This document shows positions 38,726 to 51,866 of a stretch of DNA of 64,000 bases, piece by piece; positions within the stretch are counted from its first letter, which is position 1; the number at the start of each line of letters is the position of its first letter. The notes under the pieces were generated by a model. It searched no databases. It was given only the letters and a program-made list of their open reading frames with translations, and was not told the DNA's origin. This DNA comes from Lepas anatifera (taxonomy: Eukaryota; Arthropoda; Thecostraca; Lepadidae), in assembly GCA_034440635.1 (NCBI GenBank), contig JAOTON010002205.1:372001-436000 (forward strand), given 5' to 3'. A program made the translations under genes and the position numbers.

Positions 38726-40470
38726 AGCTTTTCTTTGTGTTGTCTTTGTCTTTATCTTTGTCTGAGGTCATTTGTTTCAAGTTACGATTGTATGTTCACC
38801 AAGTTTGTGAAAAGCAAATCCATGAACTATTGCAGATTGATGGTGCTTTACTTGTAATGGTCACTGGTTAGTCGGTCCTAGCTTGCAGCTTGCTAGAACG
38901 TTTAAATGGACAGAGATATTGACTTGCAGGAGTGGCTGAATTATACGTGAGGCACCACGACTTTGAGTAGATGCCAGATGCCAAGCACAGCGAATATTTG
39001 TATTATCAAATGAATGGGCTGTGGCCAAAAGCTTGACGAAATTTGACGAGGGGAGGAAGGGGTTATCAGTGAAATCTAATTTCTATCAGACAGAAAACTA
39101 CCTTCTCAAAACCTAGATATTTTTTAATTTGGCTGTCGCGTTTTTTCCACTAAGGAACAAAACTTTTAACCATTCTCAAACTTAGTGTAAATAGGAAAAT
39201 TTCACGTAAAAACGGGCCACCTCCAGTTTAATGAGCTTCTTGATCTGTTTCAACCTAAATATCCTTTGTCTTGCCTCAATTAGCGTAGTTTCACGAGACA
39301 GAAAGCGTCACACATGCCTAATAACGCGCTTAGGCAAAAGAAGTTTCCGGGTAAAATGTAGGCAGAAGGTACGGGTCCTTTAATTCTCACACAGGCTTTG
39401 CTACTCCTCAAAAATATTGATGGGTATCATTTTTCAGTATGTGTCGTAGACGATAACATCATTTTGCGTAGCAACAAGCAGATTTAGACCAGTCAAAAAG
39501 CATTCGCGATTTGCAATTAATGGCAGCTCATGAAAAAGCGACCGAAAGTGAGTGAACAATAAAGGTGGGAGTTGTTGGCAACTTTGCAGGCTCGGGCCCG
39601 GCCCGAGGCTGTTTTCAGAAGTTCGTCACAAACCTGCCTGGGGAAAAATGCCTCAATAAACCCTTGTAAGCCCGATATCGTAAAAAGCTTTAAGATGACT
39701 ACATAAAGCAAATGTATTGTTTTTTTACTTACATCGATTTTTTTGGTCGATTTAGTCTGGACAACTGTTTTCTGCATCCAAGGATATTAAAAAGTGGAAG
39801 TAGCATTAAAACGATTCAGCTATCTTCCACAAATCAGCAAACAATCATCATCAAAGAATTGAAAACATAGGTCATGAAACGCAATACCGATCATATGGTT
39901 TGCAAGTACAGTTTTTATTGTGTACTGGCTGATGGCTTCAATTTTTTTATGGGTTCAATAATTACTATGGTCGCATTTATGTACTCCGGGCACGCTGAAT
40001 TTCAACTTAATATGTGGATGGTAGCCAATACCAATGTCGATAAAATGCAGCCCACTAAATCAGACATTCTCTCCAACATTGCAGTTTTATAAATAATGAC
40101 GCGCGGGAAGGAGCTAGACAGGTGAGTTGCAACACTAGTTATGAATAGAGAAGAAAGCAGTAACAAATTTCAGAGTTAGAGCTTCCTTCACCATGCCTGC
40201 AATGGCACATATAAATTGGAAAATGAGCTAGAAATTGTACACATTAGCCTTCAATTTCCAAGTTTTATTGATCAATTGAAAACAGCTCCGGTAGATAGTC
40301 AAACAGACAGATAATCAAAGTTTATGTTTGACAAATAGTCAATAGCATGTCCAGCTTGTATCAGTGCCATCGAATATCATGCAGCAGTCTTGGAGGATGC
40401 ATACGACACTTACAAAATCAGCACACCAAATGTAATCCCCATTTTCAGCAACAATATCAACGCTTACTAT
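38726..40470. other. Region 3' of acyltransferase copy 1
   Basis: No gene recognised. An AATAAA at 39655-39660 could serve as a polyadenylation signal for copy 1, but it is more than 900 bp from the stop. Confidence 0.4.
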
Positions 40471-40471
40471 T

Positions 40472-40760
40472 AAAGGGCACCATGTAGTGTTACAGTCCGG
40501 TAGTTTTAGGGACAGGGTATGTTGAAAATAATGGATGTCGCCTTATTTCCGCAGAAAAATGGCAAATGAATGAACCTAGTATTGCGTTTTAATTTTGATT
40601 TCCTTCTGTTAACAATAAAAGTCTCCACATTATCGTGCCGTTAAGTCGGCGTATGAGCTGGGGCATTTCGCGTTTCAATTACCTACACGTAATGGTCGGT
40701 TTTACTACATCATGGGTTCGATTTTCCTCAAACTTTCTCCATGGAGTTATCGGCAGCCTA
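40472..40760. repeat. Type 2 repeat, left part
   Basis: aaagggcaccatgtagtgtt, then a gccttatttccgcagaaaaa block and gtcggcgtatgagctggg, run parallel to 54531-54720. The right end was not found. Confidence 0.5.
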
Positions 40761-41414
40761 GAACACGCCGGTGATATTTTAGGTTGCTAGTCGCAACGGT
40801 TCAGGACTTATAGTCTCTGGTGATCTGGCGCTTTGTCGGCGCTGCAGTTTCTTCTACCGCTATTCCATCCAGTCAAAATAATGATAAGTGAGGAAAATTA
40901 TACATCAAAATGTTTGCAATAGGCCGGTGCACAGCACGGTGACAGTTTTAAGATGTTTGCTTTTTGCTGAAAAAGTAAAAAATACAACAGAAAATTATGT
41001 AGTTTAAAATGTATGTTTTTCAGCGTGGATTTCAAAACTGACAATAGCGTGTAATAGAGCACGTATCAGAGACTGATTTATCATTTGACGGCACACCCAT
41101 CTTGCGAACGGTGAGGTACGACGGAAAGGTTTCAGGTTTGGGTATTCGGACAATCGTTTCCTTCCCAGGGGGCAGGGGAAGAAGTTACCAACCCAGCCCT
41201 CATGAACCAAGTGAAAATATACCTGAAATCTAATCGCTTAAATTATTATGGTCACGGGCAGTTATGAGTAGTTATCGTGCTTCAGTTATTTGTCTGCAAA
41301 AAATACCCACACTTTTAGGCTTTCATCTCATTACTTTGGGACGTGATTGTTCACGTGCTGTTGTCGATTTTCAGGTAAAAGCTGAATAGTAAATTGTAAA
41401 GAAAACACTCGCGA
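40761..41414. other. Intronic DNA, no gene recognised
   Basis: No conserved reading frame or repeat boundary seen. Confidence 0.4.
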
Positions 41415-41580
41415 CCTTTCAGGGGCCCCGTGACCATGTTAGGGGCGCCAAGGGTCGGTCTGATAAGGGCGGGAAGTGCCTTTACTTGCCCCCTGGATTC
41501 GCCTCAGTCGCCTAGGATGCTGAAATTTAGGCACCTGCGATGTGATTGCATCCTCAACATCAACATCTACCCATGTTACA
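41415..41580 (+). repeat. G-rich interspersed repeat, family Y, copy
   Basis: tttcaggggccccgtgacca, ggggcgccaagggtc, gccccctggattcgcc and cacctgcgatgtgattgcat match 16990-17195 in order, with indels. Confidence 0.55.
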
Positions 41581-41869
41581 CTTACGTTTATATAGGTCCC
41601 GTACATGTACTTCCCAAATGCTTTTGTTAGATCTTGGTGTCACAAAATCGATTTTGAAATGGTTTCAATGCCTTATCAAACCACCCTAAACCGCCGCTTT
41701 CCACTTCAGTAATGATCACAGTAATTGCACCACACTCGTAAACAATGGTCAAAAAGCAAAACAATCGAAATATATTTCAAATATTTTTATTATCTTTGTT
41801 TCGTTTTCTTGTCACTTTTTGAAAGGCGCTTTTTGATTTTTAATTGTGTTTTATTGTTTAAGGACGTGT

Positions 41870-42860
41870 TCCGTTTTTTACACGCGCCCCGCTGGGTCCC
41901 CGGCATGACGCGCCCTGCTGGGGTGGCGAATTTCGCCCCTCTGTATCTCATTTCCCAGGAAAGCTAAATAAAAATTACGGACGGTGTTTGAAAGCTCTTG
42001 ATGAGGCGAAGAGAAATTATACGAAGTATTTTTATGTCAGGTCAATATTGAGGTCAGCATACATCAAATAAGGTCCCATAGGCTTACAACAGGACAGTGT
42101 ACGCTTCCCTCTATATTTTTACTCAGCGGAGCTAGAGAAAATATTTATGCGTCATTGGATTCCTCTCATTGTGGTGAATCGAAACATGTATGATATGACC
42201 TTGCTAGGTCAAACTGTGAAAATGACCTGACATCGAGCTAGCTCAAGGTCAGAGGGTGACCTGGTATGGTCATGTTGCCTATCAATCGACTCCCCGTGAC
42301 AATATAAGCACAATGAAAGCAAAATAGGAGCTTTATCTCAATTCAGTGAGAAGTTATTGATAAAACAAGCACTGTATGCTCCTGTCACCTGACATGACCT
42401 TTGAGAGGTAAAATGGTAAAAACTCAACTTCATGGTCAAGATCGTGGTAAGAATACACCGTTTGAGCATTTTCAGCTTTATCTATCCCGTTTTTACCGAA
42501 AACGAGCCCTTTCTATTTTTCTCCGTAGGCCTATAATGGGGTCACCAAAAATTGACCCCACCTTAGGTCAACAAAATCAAATTCCAAGATAGCAGTTTTT
42601 GTAGACCAAAATTGCCTCATCATATTGTAAAATTTTTAAACTGATCGGTTGGCTGATACTTCTTGGCGCCGCTTCAAACTCGTAGTTTTAGGTTTTGAGG
42701 TCGGGTCGTTTGTCCTTTGATAACTCCTTGACCTGACATGGCCTGACCTAAAAATTTGGTGAGATGCGTAGAATTGATCAGTGATAAGGTACTGTAAGTT
42801 TAGTTGTTCTGCATTTGTTCGTTTTTGGTTATCCGGGGAAAATCGGAGGGGGCGAATTTG
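41870..42860 (+). repeat. Interspersed repeat family X, full-length-looking copy
   Basis: About 1 kb that is the reverse complement, block by block, of 49310-50325. Ends carry gcgaatttcgcccctc and, inverted, caaattcgccccctcc, which may be terminal inverted repeats. Inside are atgacctgacatcgagctag, a tgacctttgagagg block and ggcctgacctaaaaatttgg. No ORF. Likely a non-autonomous DNA transposon. Confidence 0.7.
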
Positions 42861-43660
42861 GGTGCATGTTAAATAATTTTTTACTTTTTCTGTTTTTTTT
42901 TTGGCGCAGCGTTGTTTGCCGAATACATATTCGAAGATGACGTAAACTTGCCATATTCAGGATAAATATTTGAAAATAGATGCTAAGGTTTTCATGGTTT
43001 ATCTGTAATCCACCTATAGTATCATCATGGGATTATAAGCATGAGAGTGCAGTGTGAATGTATGCATTTCTGTATGCATAATACATTTTTTGCACCAATT
43101 TTAGAAATTTGCTTAAAAAGGAATCAGTAGCATACACAAATCCAGAACAACATATTTTTTGGGCGCCTGATGCCTGTATGAAAGAGTCTTTGCACCAATT
43201 CGACATTGATTCTGGCAAAAATATGGGATTGTCTTGTTTTATTAGTGTGAAAAACTCCATTTGGATTGAAAAAGGCATATGCATTTTGCAGAAAATTCAA
43301 ATTTGACCTTCGACACCCATGAAGCCGGGAATCAAGCTTGGTGAAGCCCTGCATCAGACCAGCATGGGCTCATATCACATTTTCAGGCCCGGCCAAAGCC
43401 CGTGGACCTGGGCCGGTCTTTTCCCCGCGTCCCCGAACCCAGGAAGTCCATCCAGTGACCATGCGAGAGACGTGGTGCTGGCAATTTGCTCTGTCCAGTG
43501 GCCAAAGTTCAATCATTAGCTGAGTTTTTTTCTGAAGGACATTGCTATCACACAACCTCAAAGTGCCATCGCCGCTGCGTGGGCCGCCGTGATAGTCTGC
43601 TTATCATCGTCCACACAAATGCAAATCGCCAATGTGGTGGACATGACGGGCCGAAGTTGG
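42861..43660. other. Region upstream of acyltransferase copy 2
   Basis: AT-rich, no gene. The block ttctgaaggacattgctatc at 43540-43559 corresponds to cctgaaggccatggctatcg upstream of copy 3 and may be promoter or 5' UTR. Confidence 0.45.
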
Positions 43661-43687
43661 CTCAGTGCTCCACAGAGAGTGGCCGCG

Positions 43688-46093
43688 ATGGCGCCGGGCC
43701 CCGCCTCCCTGCGGCTCTCGCTTCTTGTGGCGACCTTCTGCGTAGTCACACTTGGAACGAGCCGTGCCGCTGACTTCCAGAGCTTCCTGCAGCCAGCGTC
43801 ACAGAACTGGCCCGGGGCCGACCTCTGGGGAACGCTCCTTTACACGGTGCGGAGCTTTGAAGAGCAGCGAGTACGCGGGGACTCTGTGGATACAAAGTAC
43901 AATGACACAGTGTCGTCTGGCCGTCTGGAACTGGATACAGAAGACGACCTGAAGGATGAAGTACATCAAGGACCAAGCGCCCGTGACCGTGCTATAGGAG
44001 CCGCCTTGGGTCCGTACATTACTCCCATCGCCGACCCTGGCATCAGCAAGGCTTGCCAGCAGGCCAGCGAAGCATATGCCAACAACATTATGAAGAAACA
44101 GTGGGCCCTCAAGATGTTTGACGCCACTGGCAAACTACCCGACGGAATTCTGGAAGGTAACATCAACTTGTTTGGGAATTGGGACGAGTGTCTCAACATC
44201 ACCGCCGTCATCAATGCCACCGATATTGACGGTCAGGATCCAGTGATCGACAACTTTTCCGGAAAATATTGTTACACTTATGTTATCAATACAGCAGAGG
44301 CGCTACAGGAACTCCAAGAAAGGGGCCCAGTCCGTCCGAATCATGCTGTAGGGCTTGCACCTATTGTCCCCGACATTCCCAGCTTGAAAGGTCAGGCAGT
44401 CTGCAACGCCATCTGCATGCCGTCGGTGTGCAGCGCGCAGGAACTCAGTGATGGTGTTAACGCGGCTTTCAAGGGCAAAGCGTTCTTATACGCGAGGGAA
44501 GACTACTGCCACACTAGCGAAGAAACAACTGAATTGTCCTCGGGGGCCATTGTCATGACCGTGATATTGGGACTGTGCGGATTGTTCATGATCGTTGGAA
44601 CAGCGATCGACCTCTTAGACACTTACGCTCAGGAGGCACCCGAGTCTCTCTGGTCCTCGCTGAACGCCATCGTTAATCGCTCTTCGACATTCACTCTACG
44701 GCGGGTGTTTCGGGCGTTCTCAGTCTACACTAACGGCCGTAAGCTTCTGGACACTTCGTCCACGGGTGACACACTCAACTGTCTTCACGGAATCCGATTC
44801 CTCTCCAACACCTGGGTCATTCTTGGCCACTCTTACTTTTTATTATTTTCAACAAACATCGGAACATTAATTCAATCTTTTCGTTCTTTGACCATGTTGC
44901 TTTTGAAGCTGTTTCTAATGCCACAGTATCGGTAGACTCATTCTTCATGCTGAGCGGGCTTCTTGTTGCCTACGGCTTTATGCGGCAAATGGAGAGGACG
45001 CGAGGAAAGTTCAACATCATCATGTTTTATGTCCACCGTTACATCCGGCTGACCCCAGTCATGATGCTTGTCATTGGATTCATAGCGACGCTGTATCAGT
45101 ATCTTGGTTCCGGTCCCTCGTGGAACGAGTTGATCCGCGGAACCCCAAAAAACATGCCAAGATAATTGGTGGACCAATATGCTCTACGTCAACAATCTTG
45201 TGGATGGACATAGACAGTGTATTGGGCAGACGTGGTACCTGGCCAACGACATGCAGATGTTCGTATTTTCGCCGCTAGTACTGCTGCCTCTTTGGTACTA
45301 CCCGACGTTTGGCCAGCTGTGGATAATCTTCCTTGTCTGCTTCTTTACTGGTATCAACGCAATGATTACTGCTGTACACAGAATCGGATTGCCAGGTGGA
45401 GGCGATAACAACCTTAGGTATCAGATGCCGTGGTGCCGCGCCGGAGCCTATCTAGTTGGCCTCTATACCGGCTGGATTCTCGCCAAGATTCGACGCAAGA
45501 AAATCCACATACCTTCACCAGTGGTCGCCATCGGCTGGATAGCTTCTTCTCTGACCGCCTGTCTCATCATATACGGCATTTACGGCTTGCCTACTCCCCC
45601 TTCAAAGGCGGAAAACATAATCTATGCAATGTTGAACCGCACAGCTTGGACCATTTGCCTGGCCTGGGTCGTCTTCGCCTGTGTGACTGGCTATGGAGGC
45701 GTGATCAATAGCATCCTGTCTTGGAAAGCTTTCATTCCCTTGAGCAGGCTGACCTATACATCATACCTTGTACATATTGACATTCAGCAATACTACTGGG
45801 GCACCAACAAGATGCCTGTGTATTTGGATCAAACCTTCGTAGTTTACATGTTCCTGGGATCTCTTCCGATTATATTTGCTGTTGCTACGGTGTTCTCACT
45901 TGCCCTGGAGTCTCCAATGATTGCGTTGGAGAAGATTATCTTCCCACAGCCTCGGTCAGCGCCACCAGCTCCAAAACCTCGTGTCGAGGAGCACCCTGGA
46001 AACCAGGCAGAGTCGAATAATGTCGGTGTCGATAACGCGGCGTTCGAGGGCGATGGTGCTGCCAGGACTGACCTGACTTTAGTTAAGGGTTGA
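43688..46093 (+). CDS. NRF-6-like acyltransferase, copy 2 (two compensating frameshifts)
   Basis: Same architecture as the other copies: signal peptide, Cys-rich NRF domain, one helix, acyltransferase-3 core and a hydrophilic C-terminal tail (VEEHPGNQAESNNVGVDNAA). Residues about 55-85 (SFEEQRVRGDSVDTKYND) match copy 1, whereas the 3' two thirds match copy 3 almost exactly. This makes the gene a mosaic. The frame is lost at a T5 run (44837-44841; copy 3 has T6) and regained at an A6 run (45147-45152; copy 3 has A5), leaving about 300 bp out of frame across part of the acyltransferase core. In between, the correct frame is fully open. If the indels are real the protein is defective; if they are sequence errors the gene is intact. 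No introns. Confidence 0.82.
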
Positions 46094-47631
46094 CTGAAGT
46101 AGAAGTGTGACTGCTGACTGCTATAATGTACATTCATTTTTGGCGATATGCTCTGCTGCGATATTTTGGGAATACATTTTTTGAAAACTGTGAATTCACG
46201 ATTTCTTGTAAACTTTTCTAACGATTGTTGTCGTGTCATAGTTCAGCCCAGTGATATCATAGGTGCTGGTGATGATTTGTGATTTGTAGAGCTTATCGAC
46301 GAACCAGTAGGGTTATATGGCGTTACCAATAAGCCAGAGTTATATGGCGTTGCTAACTCTTTCCGTGTTGGCAAGGTTTATTTTTTATTTTCCGGTTCCT
46401 ATCTTATACCAATATCAGAAGCTATCTGCCAACTCCCGCAGTCAGCGGAAGAGTTCCGGGGCTTTGATAACTGTCTTCTCATGTCCCACCGTGCCGGATA
46501 AGGCGGTTGGTAGTTATCGCCGGGGCAAGGCTATAAGTTCAGCGCGGGACTCACCCCGCGGCCAGCGGGTCCTGGGATTTGAACCCGAGATATTTATTTG
46601 TATTAGCTGCGAACACTTCCACAAAGGTAGTGGCTTTTCAAGTGCCGTCGCAATGAACATGAAACAATGGAAACTATGGCAGGAGACGGCAAGGATAAGG
46701 ATGGATGAGGGTAAAAGAAGGTGGAATACTACCTGGAGGGGTCGCTGCTGCCCAAGGCGCATGCGCTCGCTACCTCCAGGTAGTTTAAGGATGAGGAGGA
46801 GAATAGGATAAGGATTTCCGGCTGCTACACACACATAAACATAGGCACACACATGAACTTAAAACAAAAACAAACTGAAGAAGATGAAAGCGAAATAGGC
46901 GATGCTCGGCTTCGTGTTTGTTTCATTCTTGAACTGATGGCCCAGAATAAGTGTCTTCGTTGTTCTTGTATCATCTTGTCTTCGAGTTTTTCATTTGAAT
47001 CTTGTCTCCTTAGCTCAGGAGTCTGACGCATTAGCTCTGAGCTACACAGGGTTGCTCTCGAGCCAGAGTGCTCCTTCCTCAGGGAATCTGCCGGACCCAG
47101 AACCCGGGTCTTCCAATGGCAGCTGGATCGGCCTTCTGTGTTGGAGACCGGTCCAGACTCCCTCTGGCGTAGAGGAGAGTACCGAGCTGGAGCCGGCTTA
47201 CGGGCATTGACATCCATCCCTTGGCTGGTCTTTGAAGCCAGTAAAAAAGAACTTGAGTCAGCGGCGTGAAAATCGAGCTCGCTCACCACTCCACCACCGC
47301 ACCCCTGGTATCATAGGTGCGTGTTTCTCACACAATTATCACATCATTTAATCTCACTGGTTATCTTGGGATTTTAGGACATCGCCAGGAAGGTGCAGAC
47401 ACGTAACCTGCAGTTGTAAGCCAGCTGAAAATGACCTGCAATGGTGCTAGGTAATTTCTTGACTCGGGAGCACAACTGGAGAGGACAATATACGAGGCAC
47501 CGGCTCCAGGCCTCTGCTGGCATGGATGGGTTGCGTGTTCACATTGGCTTGGTCCACACGAATAGTACATCCGCCGATTCGAAGCAGAACTTAGATCACA
47601 CAGCTTTGAAGCTCTGTGTTTTATGATAACA
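46094..47631. other. 3' flank of acyltransferase copy 2
   Basis: Repeated almost exactly at 58900-60434. Open frames up to 164 codons on + and 154 on - are conserved between the arms only because the arms are nearly identical. None has a recognisable domain. A tRNA-B-box-like string (gggatttgaacccgaga) lies near 46573. Confidence 0.5.
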
Positions 47632-47975
47632 TTTGTTCAAGTTGTTGCATGATCGGGTTCTGGGATCGAAACTTCACTAAAGTCATCAAGGGACTTGTAA
47701 CGGAACATCTGACCCCCCACCATCCGAACGAGTTATTCCCGCAATGATGGGTTAATTTTGAAGTCAAAGTTTAACGTCCCACAAAGCACAGGGACGGCCG
47801 CCCCGTACAGGCCACCTTCTAATCAGTCAGTTTCCAGCCGACCTACGTCGGCTAAATATTGGGCGTCAGAGCGTGTCAGGGGAATCGATCCCAAGCTTTC
47901 ACCTATGCACTGCCATTACACGGTTTTCTGAGCGAAGTGGAGCCCAACGCTCTACCAACTGAGCTATTGAGGCAG
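47632..47975 (-). mobile_element. tRNA-derived SINE, copy 2
   Basis: On -, the head reads caatagctcagttggtagag, followed by a gggatcgattcccctga B-box segment, the body motif ggggcggccgtccctgtgct, then tttgtgggacgttaaacttt, and ends acttgaacaaatg. It is collinear with 16294-16640 and better preserved in the B box. Confidence 0.9.
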
Positions 47976-49309
47976 CAAAAAGCACCTACATCCCATGTCT
48001 ATGCCTTAACCATTGCTGCTTCCTCCATGGACAAAGCATTACCGATTCCTCGAGAAATAGACGAAAATTGTCACTATAGAATTCCAGGGAAATGGTTCTG
48101 TATTAAAAAGGCTTTAGGGTAGTATTCAGTAATTCACCATTAAAAATTATCTAAGCATTTGGGCATGGAGACATTTTTCCTGTTTCACAATGTTTACGGA
48201 ATCAGCTGACCGAGGTCACTGCAGCGGCCTGTCCTGAGGCAGAAACTCCGGTCTCACCTAGTGCCCTATAGAACGTGTCCCACCGGCTGGTTTCCATCCG
48301 GATGTGCTTCAGCCATTATTGCCCTGCCTGTGGTTGGAATGGAGCCCCAAAACTCCCACCATCTTTGTCGGAGCTGCAGTATCCTTAGAGTGCTGTAAGT
48401 GCACGGAACAATGATTGTGTCTGTTCCGCCGAGAATCGCGAATAAATCAATGCTTCTGAACCGGATCATGTTTGCTTTGACAACCATTCTCACGCATATA
48501 GGTGCGAGGGAGAGATGATCACTAATAATGTATTTAATGGATTTGTGACAAGCATGCTCTGGAACAAAGCTAGAAGGTCCTACGGTACGCGATTTGGTGA
48601 CAATAACTTTGTCCCAGAAACCATCTCCAGGAGTGAACGAGCTTTACAATGTTGCTCTTTTTTGTACCTATATTTATATGAATTTTTATTGAAATCAGTT
48701 TTTCATAGCGTTCAGTTCGTTTTCTGGCCTTCTTTTTCATTTATTAGCTTGAATTTGATGTAAAAATTCGAGCCAAGGTTCGAGCCGGGAAAAATACGCG
48801 CGCCCGTGGGATTGGGCCCTAACGGAACACGGTGCCCAGGCGCTACCTCCGTGGCTCGGCAGCTTTCACCATACTAAAGTTCTCGTAACTCCATCGCAAG
48901 AGACAATAACCCTTCTGTACTGGAATTCTCACATTTACCTGAATAAAAAACACAGGTGATACTCATCCTATGTGTTTTGGAGGCATGGGCGGCTCCAGTG
49001 GGGGGGGAAGGATGAGGTAGTGACCAGGGAGAGCGAACTGCGCCTTTAAATCGCAAATTTTAGTGCCAACTCTATGGATTTAACTGGAAAAAATTGTCTC
49101 AAAAGTCCATGTTACCTCCCCTGAAATACTGGGTGGGGTATTGGGGGGTGCGGTCTGTTTGTGGTCATGTTCCTTGAACGCTGGGAAACGGGGCTTGCTC
49201 TCACGTGGTGAGTTAGGGGTGAATATTTTCCCACTCGGCTGCGTTTTTATCTATCAAGATGGCCTTGTGCTAATATTCCCAAGTTGGTTATGATGAGCCA
49301 TGTTCAAGC
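47976..49309. other. Intronic flank, no gene recognised
   Basis: Duplicated at 60781-62110. Contains a gggggg-rich patch at 48999-49007 and no convincing ORF. Confidence 0.45.
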
Positions 49310-50325
49310 GCCTCGCTGGGGGCGGGGGGCGAAATTCGCCTCCTCATCCTGGTTTTCCCCAGATAACGCAAACACGAATATACGCAGAACAATGAAACTT
49401 ACAGTACCTTATTCCTGATCAATTTTACGCATCTCACCACATTTTTTAGGTCACGTCATGTCAGGTCAAGAAGCTATCCATGGTCAAACGACCCGAACTC
49501 AAAACTTAAAATCACGAGTTTGAAGCGGCGCCTAAGGAACATCAGCCAACCAATCAGTTTGAAACTTTCACAATATAATGTGGTCATTAGGGTCTGCAAA
49601 TCTGCTATCTCGGAATTTCAATATTGTTGACCTAAGGGGTCAATGTTTTGGTCACCCCATTATAAGTATGTGATGAAAAATTGAAAGGGCTCGTTTTCAG
49701 TAAATACTGGATAGATAACGCTGAAAATCCTCAAACCGTGTATTTTTACCACGATCTTGACCTATAAGTTGAGTTTTTGACCGTCTGACCTCTCAAAGGA
49801 CATGTCAGGTCACTGCAGCATGCAGTGATTGTTTTGCCAATAACTTTTCACTGAATTGAGATAAAGCTTATGTTTTGCTTGAATTGTGCTTATATTGTCA
49901 CGGGGGAGTCGATTGATAAGCAACATGACTATACCAGGTCACCCTGTGACCCTGACCTAGCTCGATGTCAGGCCAATTTCACAATTTGACCTAGCAAGGT
50001 CATATTATACATCATTCGATTGACCACTAAGATAAATTCAATGATGCATGAATATTTGCTCTAGCTCCGCTGAGTAAAAATTCAGAGGGGGAAACGTACC
50101 TGTTGTAAGCGTATGTAAACTTCTTTGACCTATGCTGACCACAATATTGACCTGACATAAACATACTTCGTATAACTTCTCTTCGTCTCGTCAAGAGCTT
50201 TCGAACGCCGTCCGTATTTTTTCCTTAGCTTTCCTGGGAAGAGATACCGAGGGGGGCGTAATACGCCCCCAGCAGAGCGCGTCATGCCAGTGACCCAGCG
50301 GGGTGCGTGTTAACAGTGCTGCTTT
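49310..50325 (-). repeat. Interspersed repeat family X, inverted copy
   Basis: Reverse-complement counterpart of 41870-42860. Ends carry gcgctgggg/cgaaattcgcc-type sequence in opposite orientation (cgctgggggcggggggcgaa at the left; gggggcgtaatacgccccca at the right). It contains several tgacct half-sites. No ORF. Confidence 0.7.
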
Positions 50326-50553
50326 TGTTAACGTTGCTTAGTGTTGGTGCAGAACTCTTGCACTAGATTGACCAACTTCGGGCCCAGGATCTCGCGGTAT
50401 TACCTAATTCATCTTAATCCATATGGCCCAGACAGGCACTCTTCCCTCCGTTCCGCCTTCAGCATCCGTGTCAAAGAGGTAACACTAGGCAGATTAAATT
50501 GAAGTTATAAACGCGATTTTACTAGCGTGTGGAACAAGACACCGGGTCACAGC

Positions 50554-51131
<578 letters not shown>

Positions 51132-51866
51132 CCTGGATGATGGGAGTCTTTGACAAGGTACTGAAGTCACGCCGCCAGTTTCAGGAAACCTCTCAATCAT
51201 GCCCTAGGGCTCTTGGGACTTTTAAAGGGGCCTATGCATTTATGTATGCAAATGGGGCTACCTTGAGGCCAGAACCCTAGATAAAGACGGAACACGCCAC
51301 ACCGAAGCACTGTTATTTTCCGATTGTGTAATACAGACAGTTGTGACAGTGCAAACTTCCCAGAAGACGTGATATGCGCGAGAATACCGGCGGACACGCG
51401 TTGAATGCATTTGCGTGAGCCTAGATGTGTGTATAAATTGCTGAGCGAGTGATCCGGGGTGAATGACTTGATTGGTACGAAAAGCTGGGAGGTCAGGCTG
51501 GCTAATGCCTGTTAGTGAAAATATCTTTACGTTTGTCTAAATATATTTTCGAAATATGCTTGTAGCGTGCTAGTGGCCTCCCTCTTTGTCCGTGAATGAA
51601 CTCCCGTTTTTCAAGCGTCATTTTCTGCGTGCGTTCATCCCCATTGTAGGTTTTTTGCAACAAGTGGTTTTCTCTCATTTCATCTCATTAGAGTTCCATC
51701 GTCAAATAGTTATGAAATAAAAGGTTCTCTGTAGTGTGTTCATGCGTGATTGTGTATTAGACGAAAGTGCGATTTGGATCAGCGTACGCCGCTCCCAAAT
51801 GGTGAGCGGTCCGTGTTGTTTGCCGCTGTTGCCGAATCGGTGGGTTTCCATCACTGGACGAATACA
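51132..51866 (+). other. Probable WDR5 3' UTR and flank
   Basis: Non-coding sequence after the exon 8 stop, with AATAAA at 51716. The first 66 bp are shared with the right arm; beyond that the window gives no comparison. Confidence 0.45.

Noticed and set aside
39874..40092. 72-codon frame with hydrophobic stretch on +
   Set aside because: No start context, splice site or similarity. The length is expected by chance in AT-rich DNA.
46560..47070. tRNA-like pieces (gggatttgaacccgaga and ttagctcaggagtctga)
   Set aside because: They are about 450 bp apart and do not form a cloverleaf together. They may be SINE remnants, but no second copy outside the duplication supports this.
46317..47289. 164-codon + and 154-codon - frames repeated at 59123-60023
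   Set aside because: Their conservation reflects the recent segmental duplication only. They have no domain, splice sites or codon bias.
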